In this document: one piece after another, positions 38,295 through 48,388 of the stretch | Numbering within the stretch: position 1 is the first letter of the stretch | How the letters are laid out: each line of letters begins with the position of its first letter | Assembly (NCBI GenBank): GCA_903945175.1 | Contig: CAJAUM010000015.1 | Coordinates: forward strand, 1-64,000 | Direction: 5' to 3' | Origin: an uncultured Bacteroidales bacterium | Lineage (GTDB): Bacteria > Bacteroidota > Bacteroidia > Bacteroidales > FEN-979 | Length of the DNA: 64,000 nucleotides | Translations under genes and position numbers: made by a program | Notes under the pieces: model-generated | Database searches by the model: none | The model's input: only the letters and a program-made list of their open reading frames with translations | Told to the model about the DNA's origin: nothing

Positions 38295-41200
38295 CTACTT
38301 TCCGATCACGAACTTGACGGAGGTTGCAACCCCGTTCCCATTCACCTTCAGGTGATATATCCCCTGCGGCAGACCAGTCAGATGAATATTCTTGTGCAAC
38401 TTATCCTGGAATTTAACATCCCTGGCTGTGTAAACGGTTACGCCAAGTGCATTCATGATGGTAATGTTCACATTATTGACCACGGATGAGGTTAGATCGA
38501 GGGTGAAGTTGCCATCGTTGGGGTTCGGGAAGATGTCGATGCCAATGCCATCGATTTCGGAGATGCCAACCGGAGCAAAGATCGTTACGGGTTTTCCCTC
38601 AGATGCAAGGCCTTCTCCGCAGCTGTTCGAGGCCTTTGCCTGCAGCGTAGCCATCCCGCGGAAGGTTTTATCCCAGGTAACGGCTCCTGTAAGGCCGGTG
38701 CCTGAAACAGCGCCTGCATCAGCCGGGGTAAGGGTCCATACATAGGCCAGGGCGCCGGGAACTTCGGCGATGGTAAAGCTGCTCTGGAGTCCTTTGTTGA
38801 GGTTCACACTGTCGGTGCCGGTTGGTTTCAGCGGGGCCACCGGGGCTTCGATGACGTTTACAGCCAATGCTTCGGAGAAGATACCTTTGCCGCATTCGTT
38901 TTCTCCCATCACCATGATGGTGAAGTTTCCGGTAAATCCGGGAGCGAGGGCCAGGGTGCCGGTTAATCCGGTTCCTGAGATGGTTCCGGCCGATTCGGGC
39001 TGCGGAAGCCAGGTATAGGTGGTTGCATTGGTTGCCCCTTCGGTGGTGTAAACGATGCCAGAGAGCTCTTTACAAAGGGTAACTGATCCGGTTGGTTTGG
39101 AGGCTACGCCTGGCAAACTGTTGATGACCACCTCCTTCACCTTGGTGTCGGTACAAAGTCCGTTGACCTTGGCTTCGAGTGTAACGATATAGGTACCCGG
39201 GTCGGTGAAGGCATGGGTGGGATTTTGTTCAGTGGAGGTGTTGCTGCTGCCCGAATTCGGATCGCCGAAGTTCCAGCTCCAGCTGGTGAGGATTCCCCCG
39301 TTGGGATTGGTCATATCGGTGAGCTGCAGGGGTACGCCCGGACATCCGTTGGCTGCCTGGAAATCGGCAACGGGCAGGTTTGAAACGCCGATGTAGGCTG
39401 TTTTTGTCAGAAAAACAGGTTCTCCGGTCGCCTTGGATACAGTCAGGGTCACATCATGGTTACCTGACTCACTATAGGCAATGCCGGTCGGGTTCTGCTC
39501 GGTGGAAGTTCCCGGCGTGCCGCCTGCGAATACCCATGCCCAGCTAATGGGAGATCCCGAAGAGAGATCGTTGTAATCGATGCTGGATCCAACGCAAAGG
39601 CTGGTGGCGCTTGCGGCAAAATTGGCCTGGAGGGTCGTAGAAACCACCGCAACGCTGTGGCTGTAACGGTAGAAGTTGTGCTTGGTGACGGTCACAATCA
39701 CCTGTGAGCCTACCGGAATTTCAGGAATGGCAAGTAAAACAGGACCGCCGGCGATGCCGTAGCCTGTGGCCAGGACCGCTCCGTCCAGGGTAAGTGCGAT
39801 GAAGGCGCTGTCGTTGGCTTGGATGGAGAATTCAGTTGCACCAAAGTTGATTGCGGTGTCATGCACCACGGTGAGGGCAGTTGGAATTTCGCTGTACATC
39901 ACCTGGAAGGCATCCCCGAACATATGGAATAAACGGTAGGTGATCTGCTTATTGTTGGTGTTGTAGGGCCAGTTTGAGCGTTTCAGGAAATATTTTCCAG
40001 CTGCATTGCCAAAGGCGGGCAGGACGCCGCGTTCAGTAGGAGTAGATCCTTCAGCCGGCATAAAGTCGGGCCACATGTTGTCGTACATCCCCCATACGAA
40101 GACATCGTTTACAAAGGAGTAGGAGGTTTCGCTGGGACAGATCAGACCGAGTGCGCCTGAATTGTGTCCATTCTTGGTATGACGGTGGAACGCCTCGCCG
40201 AAACAGGCGGTTGAGCGCTGGTAGGCTCCCGTTTGGCAGTTGATTGAAAATACAAAGGTAAGGTCGCTGTTGGTGAGCTGGGCAATGTTGCCAATTTCGT
40301 AGCTTGGCTCTCCCCAACCGGGATAATAGCCATGGTCGCGGTGTTGCAGCATGAAGGCGCCGGAGTCGATGGCCTGGTTTACCTGCGATGCATTGCCGCC
40401 GTCCCATCCGCCGAGGGTGGCGGGTGACAGTGGAATGTAGCTCAATCCGCTGGGTCCGAAATAATTTACGATGGTAGCGGTATTCTGGGCGGTTGACCAT
40501 TGGGAGCCGGGGGTTCCTTCGTACACCTTATTGATGCGGCGGGGATGTTTACCCTGAACGGCGCTGAAATAGCCTCCCACGATCTCTGAACAGAGCTGGA
40601 ACCAGCGCACGGTCTGCCATCCCAATGCAGTGATGGGTTTATCGTAAAAGCGCGGGTTGACAGGCGGGTTGCGTTCATAGTTCAGGAACTTTGTGACCAT
40701 GGTGGTAAGTTGGGTGGCATCGTTGGCGGTGATCCTTGAAAAGATCACGTCGGGCATTTCGTCGCCGGTGACATCCGCATATTTATTGTCAGAAGCAAAA
40801 TTCGGGTACCCGTCGGGGTGAACATACATGTGTGAAATCAGGTTTTTTGTTCCGTCGGTGCCATAATCGCCTAACATGAGGCAGGCGGCTGGCTTGATGG
40901 TCCATGTGTTGTATGCATTGTCGATAAAGGCCTCAATGGCGGCAACAGTATTTCCGCCGACCTGCTCAACCGTGAATACCTTGGTTAAAATGCCCTGTTC
41001 GGTGCGAAATTTACGGATGGAATCGGCCCATGAGAGAAAAGCGGCGCCGGTTGGGGAGATGATGATATATTCACATTCGTCGGTGAGGGGTTTTTTAGCG
41101 GCTGACTGCCAACGGGCATTGTAGTCGATCAAAGGTAGCGAGGCATAATTCAGAAGGTTGTCCTGCAAGATCGGATCCCACCAGGTACTGCGGAAGGCGG

Positions 41201-41807
41201 GGTTGCCAAACTGGCCGTTGCCGCCCTCGAAGGTCACTTCGACCTGAAGGTCTTTGTAAACGATAAGATCTTTCGTCACCGGGTTGTACTGAAACGGGGT
41301 GATCCCCAGGATAACGGCATCGACGCCACGGATCTGGGTCACTTCCGACATGGTTACGGGTGATGCGGGATAGAGGGCATTGGTTGAATAGACCTGGCTG
41401 TTTTTCACGTAGGCCATGGGGCGGGTGTCATTGTCAACAGGGATGCGGGGCGATGGGGCCATCTCCACCTGGTGAATGACCTCGGTACGCTGCGAAATGA
41501 TGTTGAACCTGGGGGTGGCTCCCTGAGGAATGGCAATGTAACGGCCGCTTCCGGGCAGGCTGGGCATCCCTTCATCGTTGAAGAGGAAGGTTCCGTTTAA
41601 ACTGATATTCTTCATTGTGCTGCCATCCACCACCTGGTCGTCAAGCGAAAAGGAGGGAATGGCATAGCGAACGGTGACGGATGCAGCTTTTGCATCGACC
41701 AGGTTATAACCGGGCTTCCCCGATATATCGGCATAGTTGAACTGCTGCGCGCGCATGTTCAGGGCTGTAACTGCGAGAAGCGCTAAGAAAAATGTAAATT
41801 TCCTCAT
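38295..41807 (-). CDS. Gingipain-like C25 family peptidase with PKD domains and T9SS type A sorting domain
   Basis: C25 motifs (FMLQHRDHGYYPGWGEPSY, FVFSINCQTGAY), PKD-like NFGDPNSGSSNTSTEQNPTHAF, C-terminal IDIFPNPNDGNFTLDL...GVATSVKFVIGK. Confidence 0.92.
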   Translation of the reverse strand: MRKFTFFLALLAVTALNMRAQQFNYADISGKPGYNLVDAKAASVTVRYAIPSFSLDDQVVDGSTMKNISLNGTFLFNDEGMPSLPGSGRYIAIPQGATPRFNIISQRTEVIHQVEMAPSPRIPVDNDTRPMAYVKNSQVYSTNALYPASPVTMSEVTQIRGVDAVILGITPFQYNPVTKDLIVYKDLQVEVTFEGGNGQFGNPAFRSTWWDPILQDNLLNYASLPLIDYNARWQSAAKKPLTDECEYIIISPTGAAFLSWADSIRKFRTEQGILTKVFTVEQVGGNTVAAIEAFIDNAYNTWTIKPAACLMLGDYGTDGTKNLISHMYVHPDGYPNFASDNKYADVTGDEMPDVIFSRITANDATQLTTMVTKFLNYERNPPVNPRFYDKPITALGWQTVRWFQLCSEIVGGYFSAVQGKHPRRINKVYEGTPGSQWSTAQNTATIVNYFGPSGLSYIPLSPATLGGWDGGNASQVNQAIDSGAFMLQHRDHGYYPGWGEPSYEIGNIAQLTNSDLTFVFSINCQTGAYQRSTACFGEAFHRHTKNGHNSGALGLICPSETSYSFVNDVFVWGMYDNMWPDFMPAEGSTPTERGVLPAFGNAAGKYFLKRSNWPYNTNNKQITYRLFHMFGDAFQVMYSEIPTALTVVHDTAINFGATEFSIQANDSAFIALTLDGAVLATGYGIAGGPVLLAIPEIPVGSQVIVTVTKHNFYRYSHSVAVVSTTLQANFAASATSLCVGSSIDYNDLSSGSPISWAWVFAGGTPGTSTEQNPTGIAYSESGNHDVTLTVSKATGEPVFLTKTAYIGVSNLPVADFQAANGCPGVPLQLTDMTNPNGGILTSWSWNFGDPNSGSSNTSTEQNPTHAFTDPGTYIVTLEAKVNGLCTDTKVKEVVINSLPGVASKPTGSVTLCKELSGIVYTTEGATNATTYTWLPQPESAGTISGTGLTGTLALAPGFTGNFTIMVMGENECGKGIFSEALAVNVIEAPVAPLKPTGTDSVNLNKGLQSSFTIAEVPGALAYVWTLTPADAGAVSGTGLTGAVTWDKTFRGMATLQAKASNSCGEGLASEGKPVTIFAPVGISEIDGIGIDIFPNPNDGNFTLDLTSSVVNNVNITIMNALGVTVYTARDVKFQDKLHKNIHLTGLPQGIYHLKVNGNGVATSVKFVIGK

Positions 41808-41839
41808 GGGGTTACGTTTAAATTGGTTAAGGATGAAAG

Positions 41840-43976
41840 TTATCTTACTACAATGAGTTTTATGATGGATGAATGATCTTTGGTTTCAATGCGGCAGAAA
41901 TAGACCCCCTGGCTTTCACTGCTGAGGTCGATGAGATCGGAATGGAGCCCGGCCGCACTGTTGTTATAGGTGCGGGTGAGGAGGGTCTGACCAAGTGAAT
42001 TGATGAGGGTGAGTGTGACATCGGAGGGCTGGCTGAGGGTAAAGGAGAGGCTGGCCTGTCCGCTGGTTGGGTTGGGGGAGAGGGAGCAGGTGAATTTGCC
42101 TGATCGATACGGTATTCCCACGGTGGTATTGTCGATCCAGACCTTGAGTGCAGGATCGCCCAGCACGTTGCAGTCGTAGAAGCACCAGCGCTGGGCGCCC
42201 GGTTCAAATTCGCCGGGAAGGCCGATCCAGGGGGCTGTTTTGATTTTTGACATGGTGTGCGCTGATCCGAGTTCAGTGATGGCCGAGTCGGGATCGGGGT
42301 GATAGAGGGCGCTGATAAATTCACGGTGAATATGGGCCGAAGGGCCTTCGGTTTGTCCCTGGTTAAACCATCCGTAGCGGGAGTTGAAGACGCCGGCAAC
42401 CAGAAAGTTGGCGATGGAGGTGCATTTTTCGGCGATACAATCGGACTCGTCAAATGCGCCGCAGATGCACCCGTGGGTATACATCAGCTGATAATTATGC
42501 GTAATGCCATCGATCTGCGAAAAATTGGAGAGCTTGATGTCGCTGTTCGAAAGGCGCATCATGTAATCCCAGTTCGAATGTCCGCAATGGTGGATGAAGG
42601 CCTTGCCGGCATTGACCCCATCGAGCACCTCGCTTTTTGTCCAGTTATAAGAGGGCGTATCGTAGAGCCGGGTGATGTTGTTGGTTGCCGAAGGGATGCC
42701 GTAGGTGCTGTATCCGTTGTCGCTGTGGTCATCCACAATCAGTTCGAGATAATCTGATCCGTAGGTGGGGGGCTGATCGTAGAGGAATTCGGAGACCAGG
42801 AAGGGCTTTTTCATCTCCTCCGGAACCGGGCTGCCCTGGTAGGCGACCGATTTGTGCACCATGTTGGCCTGTTCCTGCAATGTGCTGAAACACATGCGTC
42901 CAACAGAAAGTTCGGGGAGCAAGTCAGCTTCTTCCTGTACCGTAAGGGTAGGCGCTTCGCCCCATTTTTCATTGCCATTGGCGTTCCAGTTGCCGTCGAG
43001 GCCTGAAAAATAAATATCTGCCGGGATGTTGTTATCGGTGTAGGGCGTCCCGCCTGAATTTACGTAGCAATACAATCCACGGTAGGGAAGGCGGTCGGCA
43101 TCGCCGCCCAGGACCACCTGTTCAATGGCGGAGTTCTGGTATTCCGCGATGATATAGTTGCGAATTTTTTCAGGCAGGTCAATTCCGGTCATGGTACTTT
43201 CGATCGACTCGGTGGTGGCGATCTGCGCTGTAAGACCTCTGGTGCTGTAATAATTCAGGAGATCCTGGAATCCGGCCTGATACTGGGCCTGGGTGATGAT
43301 CAGGATGGGGTAGCTGGTTTTCAGCTTACTTCTGGAGGGGTATTGCTGCATCATCTCCGGGTTTTGGGCAAACAGACGTACCCGTTTGAGGGCATTTTCG
43401 GAGGGGGTCAGATTTTTAAGCGCCTTCGCAGCGGCCACATCGGGGGCTGTGGCAATGGTGATTGTCACTCTGCGGTAGTAGGAGGCCGATTTCATGGCAG
43501 GATTGTAGATCACCGGGGTGAAGGTTGACAGGGCAAAGGCATAACCATTGAGGTAGGAGGTGATCAAATGACCTGTGGGGGTTAAGGGGTAATTGGCGGC
43601 AGAACGGTAAACCGCTTCATTTTTGATGAATTTTCCGTCGGAACCCTTGGAGATGGGCTGATTGTACTGTTGCGGGAAGAGTTCGAGGATACCCGGGATG
43701 GTGGTAAGTTCTTCGCCTCTTACCGTGATGGAGACTGCTTTCTCGCCCGGGGGAAGCATCAGGGCCACCTGCTGGTAGGGCAGTGCGGGTTCTCCAAAGA
43801 GACCGGCAAGCAAGGTCTGGTTGAGCGTGAGGGATTGGTGTGCTCCGTTCTGTAGGATGACAGGCTGCGAAAAAGTGTAGACCTTTTCGATATTTCCCGC
43901 CAGCGCTGCGATGGTCACCAGAAGGGAGAATAAAACTGCGGTAAACTTTTTCATGGGGGTAGAATTTGTTTTCATG
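41840..43976 (-). CDS. Gingipain-like C25 family peptidase with T9SS sorting domain
   Basis: KAFIHHCGHSNWDYMMRL, YTHGCICGAFDESDCIAE, CSLSPNPTSGQASLSF C-terminus. TTG at 43990 overlaps the -7 element (TAACTTTG on -, 43988-43995), so an ATG at 43976 or 43955 is preferred. Confidence 0.9.
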
Positions 43977-44069
43977 TCAATGAGAGACAAAGTTACGAAT
44001 AAAATGGTTGCCTGTTGCGTCAGAATAACAGGTACCCATGTTCAACTGCGCCTTTAATTTGATTATCGA

Positions 44070-44098
44070 TGAATAACAAGTTACCTCAACGCAGCTGC
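44070..44098. repeat. Left part of interspersed element copy 4, interrupted by IS110
   Basis: gaataacaagttacctcaacgcagctgc resembles gttaccacaccgcagctac of other copies. Confidence 0.7.
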
Positions 44099-44129
44099 CT
44101 TAAGTTTGTATTTTCATAAAACTGTCATA

Positions 44130-44280
44130 AATTTCCGATAAGGAAGCGGGTGACCTTGAACGCTACTTAGAGGTATCGCTCTCTCAGACGCATTAGTCCC
44201 GCTCCTCTTATCGGTCTTGCAAGAACTCATTGGAATGATAGGCATGGAGGCCTGATTAAGGTAGTAGTTCCGCAAGATTT
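44130..44280 (+). ncRNA. Candidate IS110 bridge RNA with target-binding and donor-binding loops
   Basis: Stem 1 CCGATAAGGAAGCGGG (44135-44150)/CCCGCTCCTCTTATCGG (44198-44214); stem 2 CTTGCAAGAACT (44216-44227)/AGTTCCGCAAG (44266-44276); loops contain guides matching element ends and flanks. Confidence 0.75.
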
Positions 44281-44306
44281 TTGTTTAACAGTTCAAAACC
44301 AAAGTT

Positions 44307-45302
44307 ATGAAAAACTATTTGAATTCAGTTGGTGTGGACATTTCAAAAAGTTTTTTTGATGCTGTCCTGTTCCTTTCTGGAGAACATGAAAAGTTCACAA
44401 ATGAGAAGAAGGGATTTATTCATTTTGAAAAATGGCTTAAAAAGCACGGTAGCAATTCTAATAACGTGCTTGTGTGTTTTGAAAACACCGGTTATTTTTC
44501 TACCAATCTGGCAATTTATTTGACAGAAAAGCACTATGATTACGTGCAGGAACATCCTTTGCAGATAAAGCGATCTATTGGACTTCGAAGGGGTAAAAGT
44601 GACAAGGCAGATGCCACAGATATCGCCAGGTATGCATGGTTGAACCGGGAAAATCTTAGGCTATCAAAAGCACCTTCCAAAACACTTTTGACCTTACAGC
44701 AAACAAAAACAGCAAGAGATCTATTGGTCAAACAAGCGGTAGCCATTAAGAATCAACTTAAGGGACTGGAAGTAGTCGGGGACCGTCAAATTTATGGAAT
44801 AGCTTGTAAATCTCTGAATCGAGTGCTTTCGACAATAAAGAAGCAAATACTGAAACTGGAGGGTGAAATCAGAGAAAAAATTAATCAGGACGAAGAACTG
44901 TCTGCTAAATTTAAACTATGCCGCAGTGTAACAGGCGTGGGATTGATACTGGCACTGGAGATGATCATTCATACACAAAATTTTACTGGTTTTAGTGAAT
45001 GGAGGAAGTTTGCTGCATACAGCGGCACGGTTCCTTATCCATATCAATCCGGAACAAGCATCAAAGGCAGGGCGCGCATTCATCCGTCAAGTAATCAACG
45101 AATGAAAAGTCTTTTAACCATGGCCGCTATTGCTGCGATTAGGGTTGATCCAGAACTGAGGCAATATTATAAACGCAGAGTCGAAGAAGGCAAGCCAAAG
45201 ATGAGTGTAATAAACATGATCCGGAATAAAATGCTGGCCCGAATCTTCTCGACTGTGCAAAGGGGGACACCATTTGTAACAATGTCAAAATTTGCAGCTT
45301 AG
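44307..45302 (+). CDS. IS110-family transposase (DEDD recombinase)
   Basis: VGVDISKSFFDAVLF, FENTGYFS, KSDKADATDIARYA, VTGVGLILALEMI, YSGTVPYPYQSGTSIKGRARIHPSSNQRMKSLLTMAA; appears full length. Confidence 0.96.
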   Translation: MKNYLNSVGVDISKSFFDAVLFLSGEHEKFTNEKKGFIHFEKWLKKHGSNSNNVLVCFENTGYFSTNLAIYLTEKHYDYVQEHPLQIKRSIGLRRGKSDKADATDIARYAWLNRENLRLSKAPSKTLLTLQQTKTARDLLVKQAVAIKNQLKGLEVVGDRQIYGIACKSLNRVLSTIKKQILKLEGEIREKINQDEELSAKFKLCRSVTGVGLILALEMIIHTQNFTGFSEWRKFAAYSGTVPYPYQSGTSIKGRARIHPSSNQRMKSLLTMAAIAAIRVDPELRQYYKRRVEEGKPKMSVINMIRNKMLARIFSTVQRGTPFVTMSKFAA

Positions 45303-45342
45303 AAAAAAGAGTAAAAAATATTTGTTTTTGACCTTGGAATGC

Positions 45343-45530
45343 GTCTGTTGCTTCAGAAAAACAGTAACCAATTCGCAGCTACGGCTGTTGCTCGATTCTA
45401 TAATTCATGTTTAGCAATACACTAACTCCGCAACAGCCAAGGCTACTCATTTGGTTACTATTTTTCCTTCAATTGAAATTTTCTTTTCCTTTTCAGCCAA
45501 TAGGCTGCTTATGTGGTAACTTGTTATTCA
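45343..45530. repeat. Right part of interspersed element copy 4 plus adjacent arms
   Basis: gtctgttgcttcag...agtaaccaattcgcagctacggctgttgctcgattc...ccaaggctactcatttggttac...ccaataggctgcttatgtggtaacttgttattc. Confidence 0.7.
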
Positions 45531-45609
45531 TTATAAAAATCTTCATTCTTTTTCCGCCCCAGGCGTAGACGCGATGCAGGGACCAAGGGCTTTCCGGGTA
45601 TAAAGGAAA

Positions 45610-45643
45610 AAAAGAGACCATCCTTGTGAAAGATGGTCTCTTT
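45610..45643. terminator. Rho-independent (possibly bidirectional) terminator
   Basis: AAAAGAGACCATC...GATGGTCTCTTTT perfect hairpin. Confidence 0.85.
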
Positions 45644-45661
45644 TAATTGCAATGAACGAAA

Positions 45662-46966
45662 TTAGTTAATGATAACCTTCTGAACGGTTTTGCTTCCCTC
45701 CTGTTCCACTACGACGAAATAGACACCTTTGGACAAGGAGCTAAGGTCGAGTGATTTTTTCAGGTGGTTTGTGAAGGACAATCCGTTTTCACGGTACACA
45801 GGTACTCCGATTGCATTGATCACAGAGACATTCACGGTCACAGTTTTTCCGCAGAACACATCAAGGCTGATCAACCCCTTGGTGGGGTTCGGAGATACAC
45901 GGGTGCTGAGGATGATCTGATGTTCCTGAACGCCGACCGGGTAGTTGGCATGGACGACTGCGGTTTTGGTGAGGGTATCGATTTGGCCTCCCCTGTTCAC
46001 GATCAGGGTTACATTGTAATATCCGGCATCGGCATAGGATACCACAGGATTTTTTTCAAATGAGGTGCTGGGGGTTCCGCCGGGGAAAATCCATTCATAG
46101 GTTTCGGGTGTACCAATATACCCGCCTGTGGTGGCATTGGTAAACGTAATGGGGGTTCCAATGAGGAACGATGTATCAGAAACTGTGAAATCAGGAGTCA
46201 GGTCAATGGTTCCACGTTTGATCGCATTCAGGATCACATATTTTTTAATGGTATAAGGAGCCGAAGTTCCTGCTTGATTTCCCTGTCCGGCATCAATATT
46301 TTGAAGGAAGGTGATAAATTCACAATCATCAAGTGGCCAATTTGCATTCATTGTAAAAGTAAGCGTAACCGTTTGAACATCTCCACTGGCAAAACTTACA
46401 GATGTGCCATTTTGATTGGGAACCATCAAACGATTCACATGCTCAAGATGCGTTTGTCCCTGCCAGTTTTGCTGGATGTTTGATTGGGTAACAACAAAAT
46501 GGAGGGCAAGATTTGCCGCTGTGATCGTGCTGACTTTGGTAACCGTGATCACGGCAGTATAAATAAGTCCGCTGTTGGTGATCACCATGGATAATTCAAC
46601 TGCTGAAGAGTCAGCAATACAGGCATTGTATTTTGGGAGATAGGTTGGGTACATGGAAGTAGAGTGGTTCCCTCCTACGTAGCCCCGAGTGCCATCAAAA
46701 CTAATGGCAGGGAATGCAGATATTCCATAAAACGTATTCCTGGCATTTGAATAGACATTGGCATATGAATCGCCATTGTGGTTTGCAATAACGGCAACAA
46801 ATTTACCATTGGCTAGCAGATCGTCTGTGCCCATTTGTGCTCCAGGGCAGTAGGTACACCATGTTCCGGTGGCATCTTCCACAACGACCATCTCGCGTGG
46901 AACAGATTGAGCAACCACAATGATCGTAGCTACTGCAAATGATAAAAAGAGTATGATTTTTTTCAT
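45662..46966 (-). CDS. Omp28-related thioredoxin-like protein with PKD and T9SS sorting domain
   Basis: EDATGTWCTYCPGAQMGTDDLL, Omp28-like AFPAISFDGTRG, C-terminal RVSPNPTKGLISLDV...QKVIIN. Confidence 0.88.
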   Translation of the reverse strand: MKKIILFLSFAVATIIVVAQSVPREMVVVEDATGTWCTYCPGAQMGTDDLLANGKFVAVIANHNGDSYANVYSNARNTFYGISAFPAISFDGTRGYVGGNHSTSMYPTYLPKYNACIADSSAVELSMVITNSGLIYTAVITVTKVSTITAANLALHFVVTQSNIQQNWQGQTHLEHVNRLMVPNQNGTSVSFASGDVQTVTLTFTMNANWPLDDCEFITFLQNIDAGQGNQAGTSAPYTIKKYVILNAIKRGTIDLTPDFTVSDTSFLIGTPITFTNATTGGYIGTPETYEWIFPGGTPSTSFEKNPVVSYADAGYYNVTLIVNRGGQIDTLTKTAVVHANYPVGVQEHQIILSTRVSPNPTKGLISLDVFCGKTVTVNVSVINAIGVPVYRENGLSFTNHLKKSLDLSSLSKGVYFVVVEQEGSKTVQKVIIN

Positions 46967-47098
46967 GGGATTGGGGTTGTTGGTTAGTACTAAGTCAAAA
47001 TTGTTTTCGCAAAAGTACGAAAATAAATCTTACCCATACAACAAATCGGAGATAAAATGTTAGGTAGTCGAAAATTTTATAATTTGATTAATGTGCTG

Positions 47099-48202
47099 TT
47101 AACCATCCAGTTTGGCCAATGCGTAAGCATAAGCCCCGATAGAAACCGCTCTGGATGTGCCAAGCCTTGAAATTCCCACGCCCACTTTTTTGTTAGGGTC
47201 GAAAAATACGGTTTGATCGGTGAAGGGAACGGGGATCTCCAGAGAGGATGATTTCAGGAAGGAGGCCAGGTTTATATCATCTTCGAGATTATAGGCCACG
47301 GACTCCATCCGGTCGAGGGGAAGTCCCGACATGGTATCGAAGGGATAGTTCATCTCCTCGACCAGTTTGGGGAGGAAGAGGGGGTAGGCGCCTGAGAGAC
47401 CTCCTCCGATCACCACGAGTCCGTCGATGAGGGTGGTGGCATTGGCCAGGGCATCGGCTGCATCGCGCGCAAAGGCTTCGAAGGCATGGATGGCCGCATG
47501 CTGGTCGCCCTTTGACCGGCCCATGCCGATTTCAAAAATTTCCCTGGGTTCGGGGCAGGAGGCAAGGTTGAGTCCTGTATTGTTGGCGTATTCGCGCTTG
47601 ATACCGCGGATGCTGACGCTCTCTTCGGTATCCCAGTTTTTGAAGGTACGGTTGCGCATCCGGTTGATCTCCCCGCCGGCGCTGTTATCTCCGCATAGCA
47701 ATCCGTGGCGGGTGACGATACCCCCGCCGAAGCCGGTGCCGAAGGTGGCGCCGAACAGGTTTTTATAGCGTTTCGGATTGCCGGCATCTTCCAGCTTTTT
47801 GTTGATTTCGGGAAGGAGGCCGGCGATGGCTTCGCCAAACGCAAACAGGTCTCCGTCGTTGTTGATAAATACAGGGATGTTGAATTTTTCGCGCAGCATA
47901 GGCCCAAGGGCCACGCCGCCTTTAAAGAAGGGGAGGTTTTGCAGATCGCCGATGATCCCATTTTCGAAGTCGGCCGGACCAGGAAATGCAAAGCTGATGG
48001 CCACCGGTTTAGGAACCAGTTTGTTCTGAACCTGTGAAAATCCATCAATGATTTTATTTAATACCTCTTCGAGATGGTCGCTGTGCGAGGAGAGGGTAAT
48101 GGGTTCCAGGATCTCCTGTTCAGCCTGAACGGCATTAAAAACCAGGTTTGTGCCGCCGGCATCGAGGGTCATTACTACACGGATATCATTCTTGTAAGTC
48201 AT
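47099..48202 (-). CDS. ROK family sugar kinase
   Basis: TLDAGGTNLVF, AFPGPADFENGIIGDLQNLP, INNDGDLFAFGEA, FGATFGTGFGGGIV. Confidence 0.93.
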   Translation of the reverse strand: MTYKNDIRVVMTLDAGGTNLVFNAVQAEQEILEPITLSSHSDHLEEVLNKIIDGFSQVQNKLVPKPVAISFAFPGPADFENGIIGDLQNLPFFKGGVALGPMLREKFNIPVFINNDGDLFAFGEAIAGLLPEINKKLEDAGNPKRYKNLFGATFGTGFGGGIVTRHGLLCGDNSAGGEINRMRNRTFKNWDTEESVSIRGIKREYANNTGLNLASCPEPREIFEIGMGRSKGDQHAAIHAFEAFARDAADALANATTLIDGLVVIGGGLSGAYPLFLPKLVEEMNYPFDTMSGLPLDRMESVAYNLEDDINLASFLKSSSLEIPVPFTDQTVFFDPNKKVGVGISRLGTSRAVSIGAYAYALAKLDG

Positions 48203-48239
48203 AAAATGTCAATAAACGTGGCAAAGATATAAAAAGGTA

Positions 48240-48388
48240 TCAAAGTGACAAGGTAACAAGGTGACAAGGTAACAAGGTGACAAGGTAACAAGGTGACAAG
48301 GTGACAAGGTGACAAGGTAACAAGGTAACAAGGTAATAGGGTAACAAGGTAACAATGTAAAATTGGCAATTGGTAATTGGTCATTGGC
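48240..48388. repeat. GGTRACAA 8-mer array followed by ATTGGTA/ATTGGTC 7-mers, fused to interspersed element copy 5
   Basis: aagtgacaaggtaacaaggtgacaagg...aatgtaaaattggcaattggtaattggtcattgg. Confidence 0.95.

Larger units (their letters stand above)
44099..45342 (+). mobile_element. IS110-family insertion sequence (inferred LE 44099, RE 45340, core GC 45341-45342)
   Basis: Ends inferred from interrupted host repeat and donor-loop guide complementarity; contains DEDD transposase. Confidence 0.7.

Noticed and set aside
42299-42757. 152-aa + ORF within the C25 peptidase gene
   Set aside because: Antisense shadow ORF; the opposite strand carries catalytic C25 motifs.
44099-45342. CT as the IS110 core dinucleotide
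   Set aside because: A CT core would give a target lacking about 4 nt found in most other repeat copies and would leave the target-loop guide CAGACGC spanning the element end; GC fits all four guides better.
47410-48048. 212-aa ORF on - overlapping the ROK gene in another frame
   Set aside because: Alternate-frame translation of GC-rich coding DNA; the ROK frame has all family motifs.
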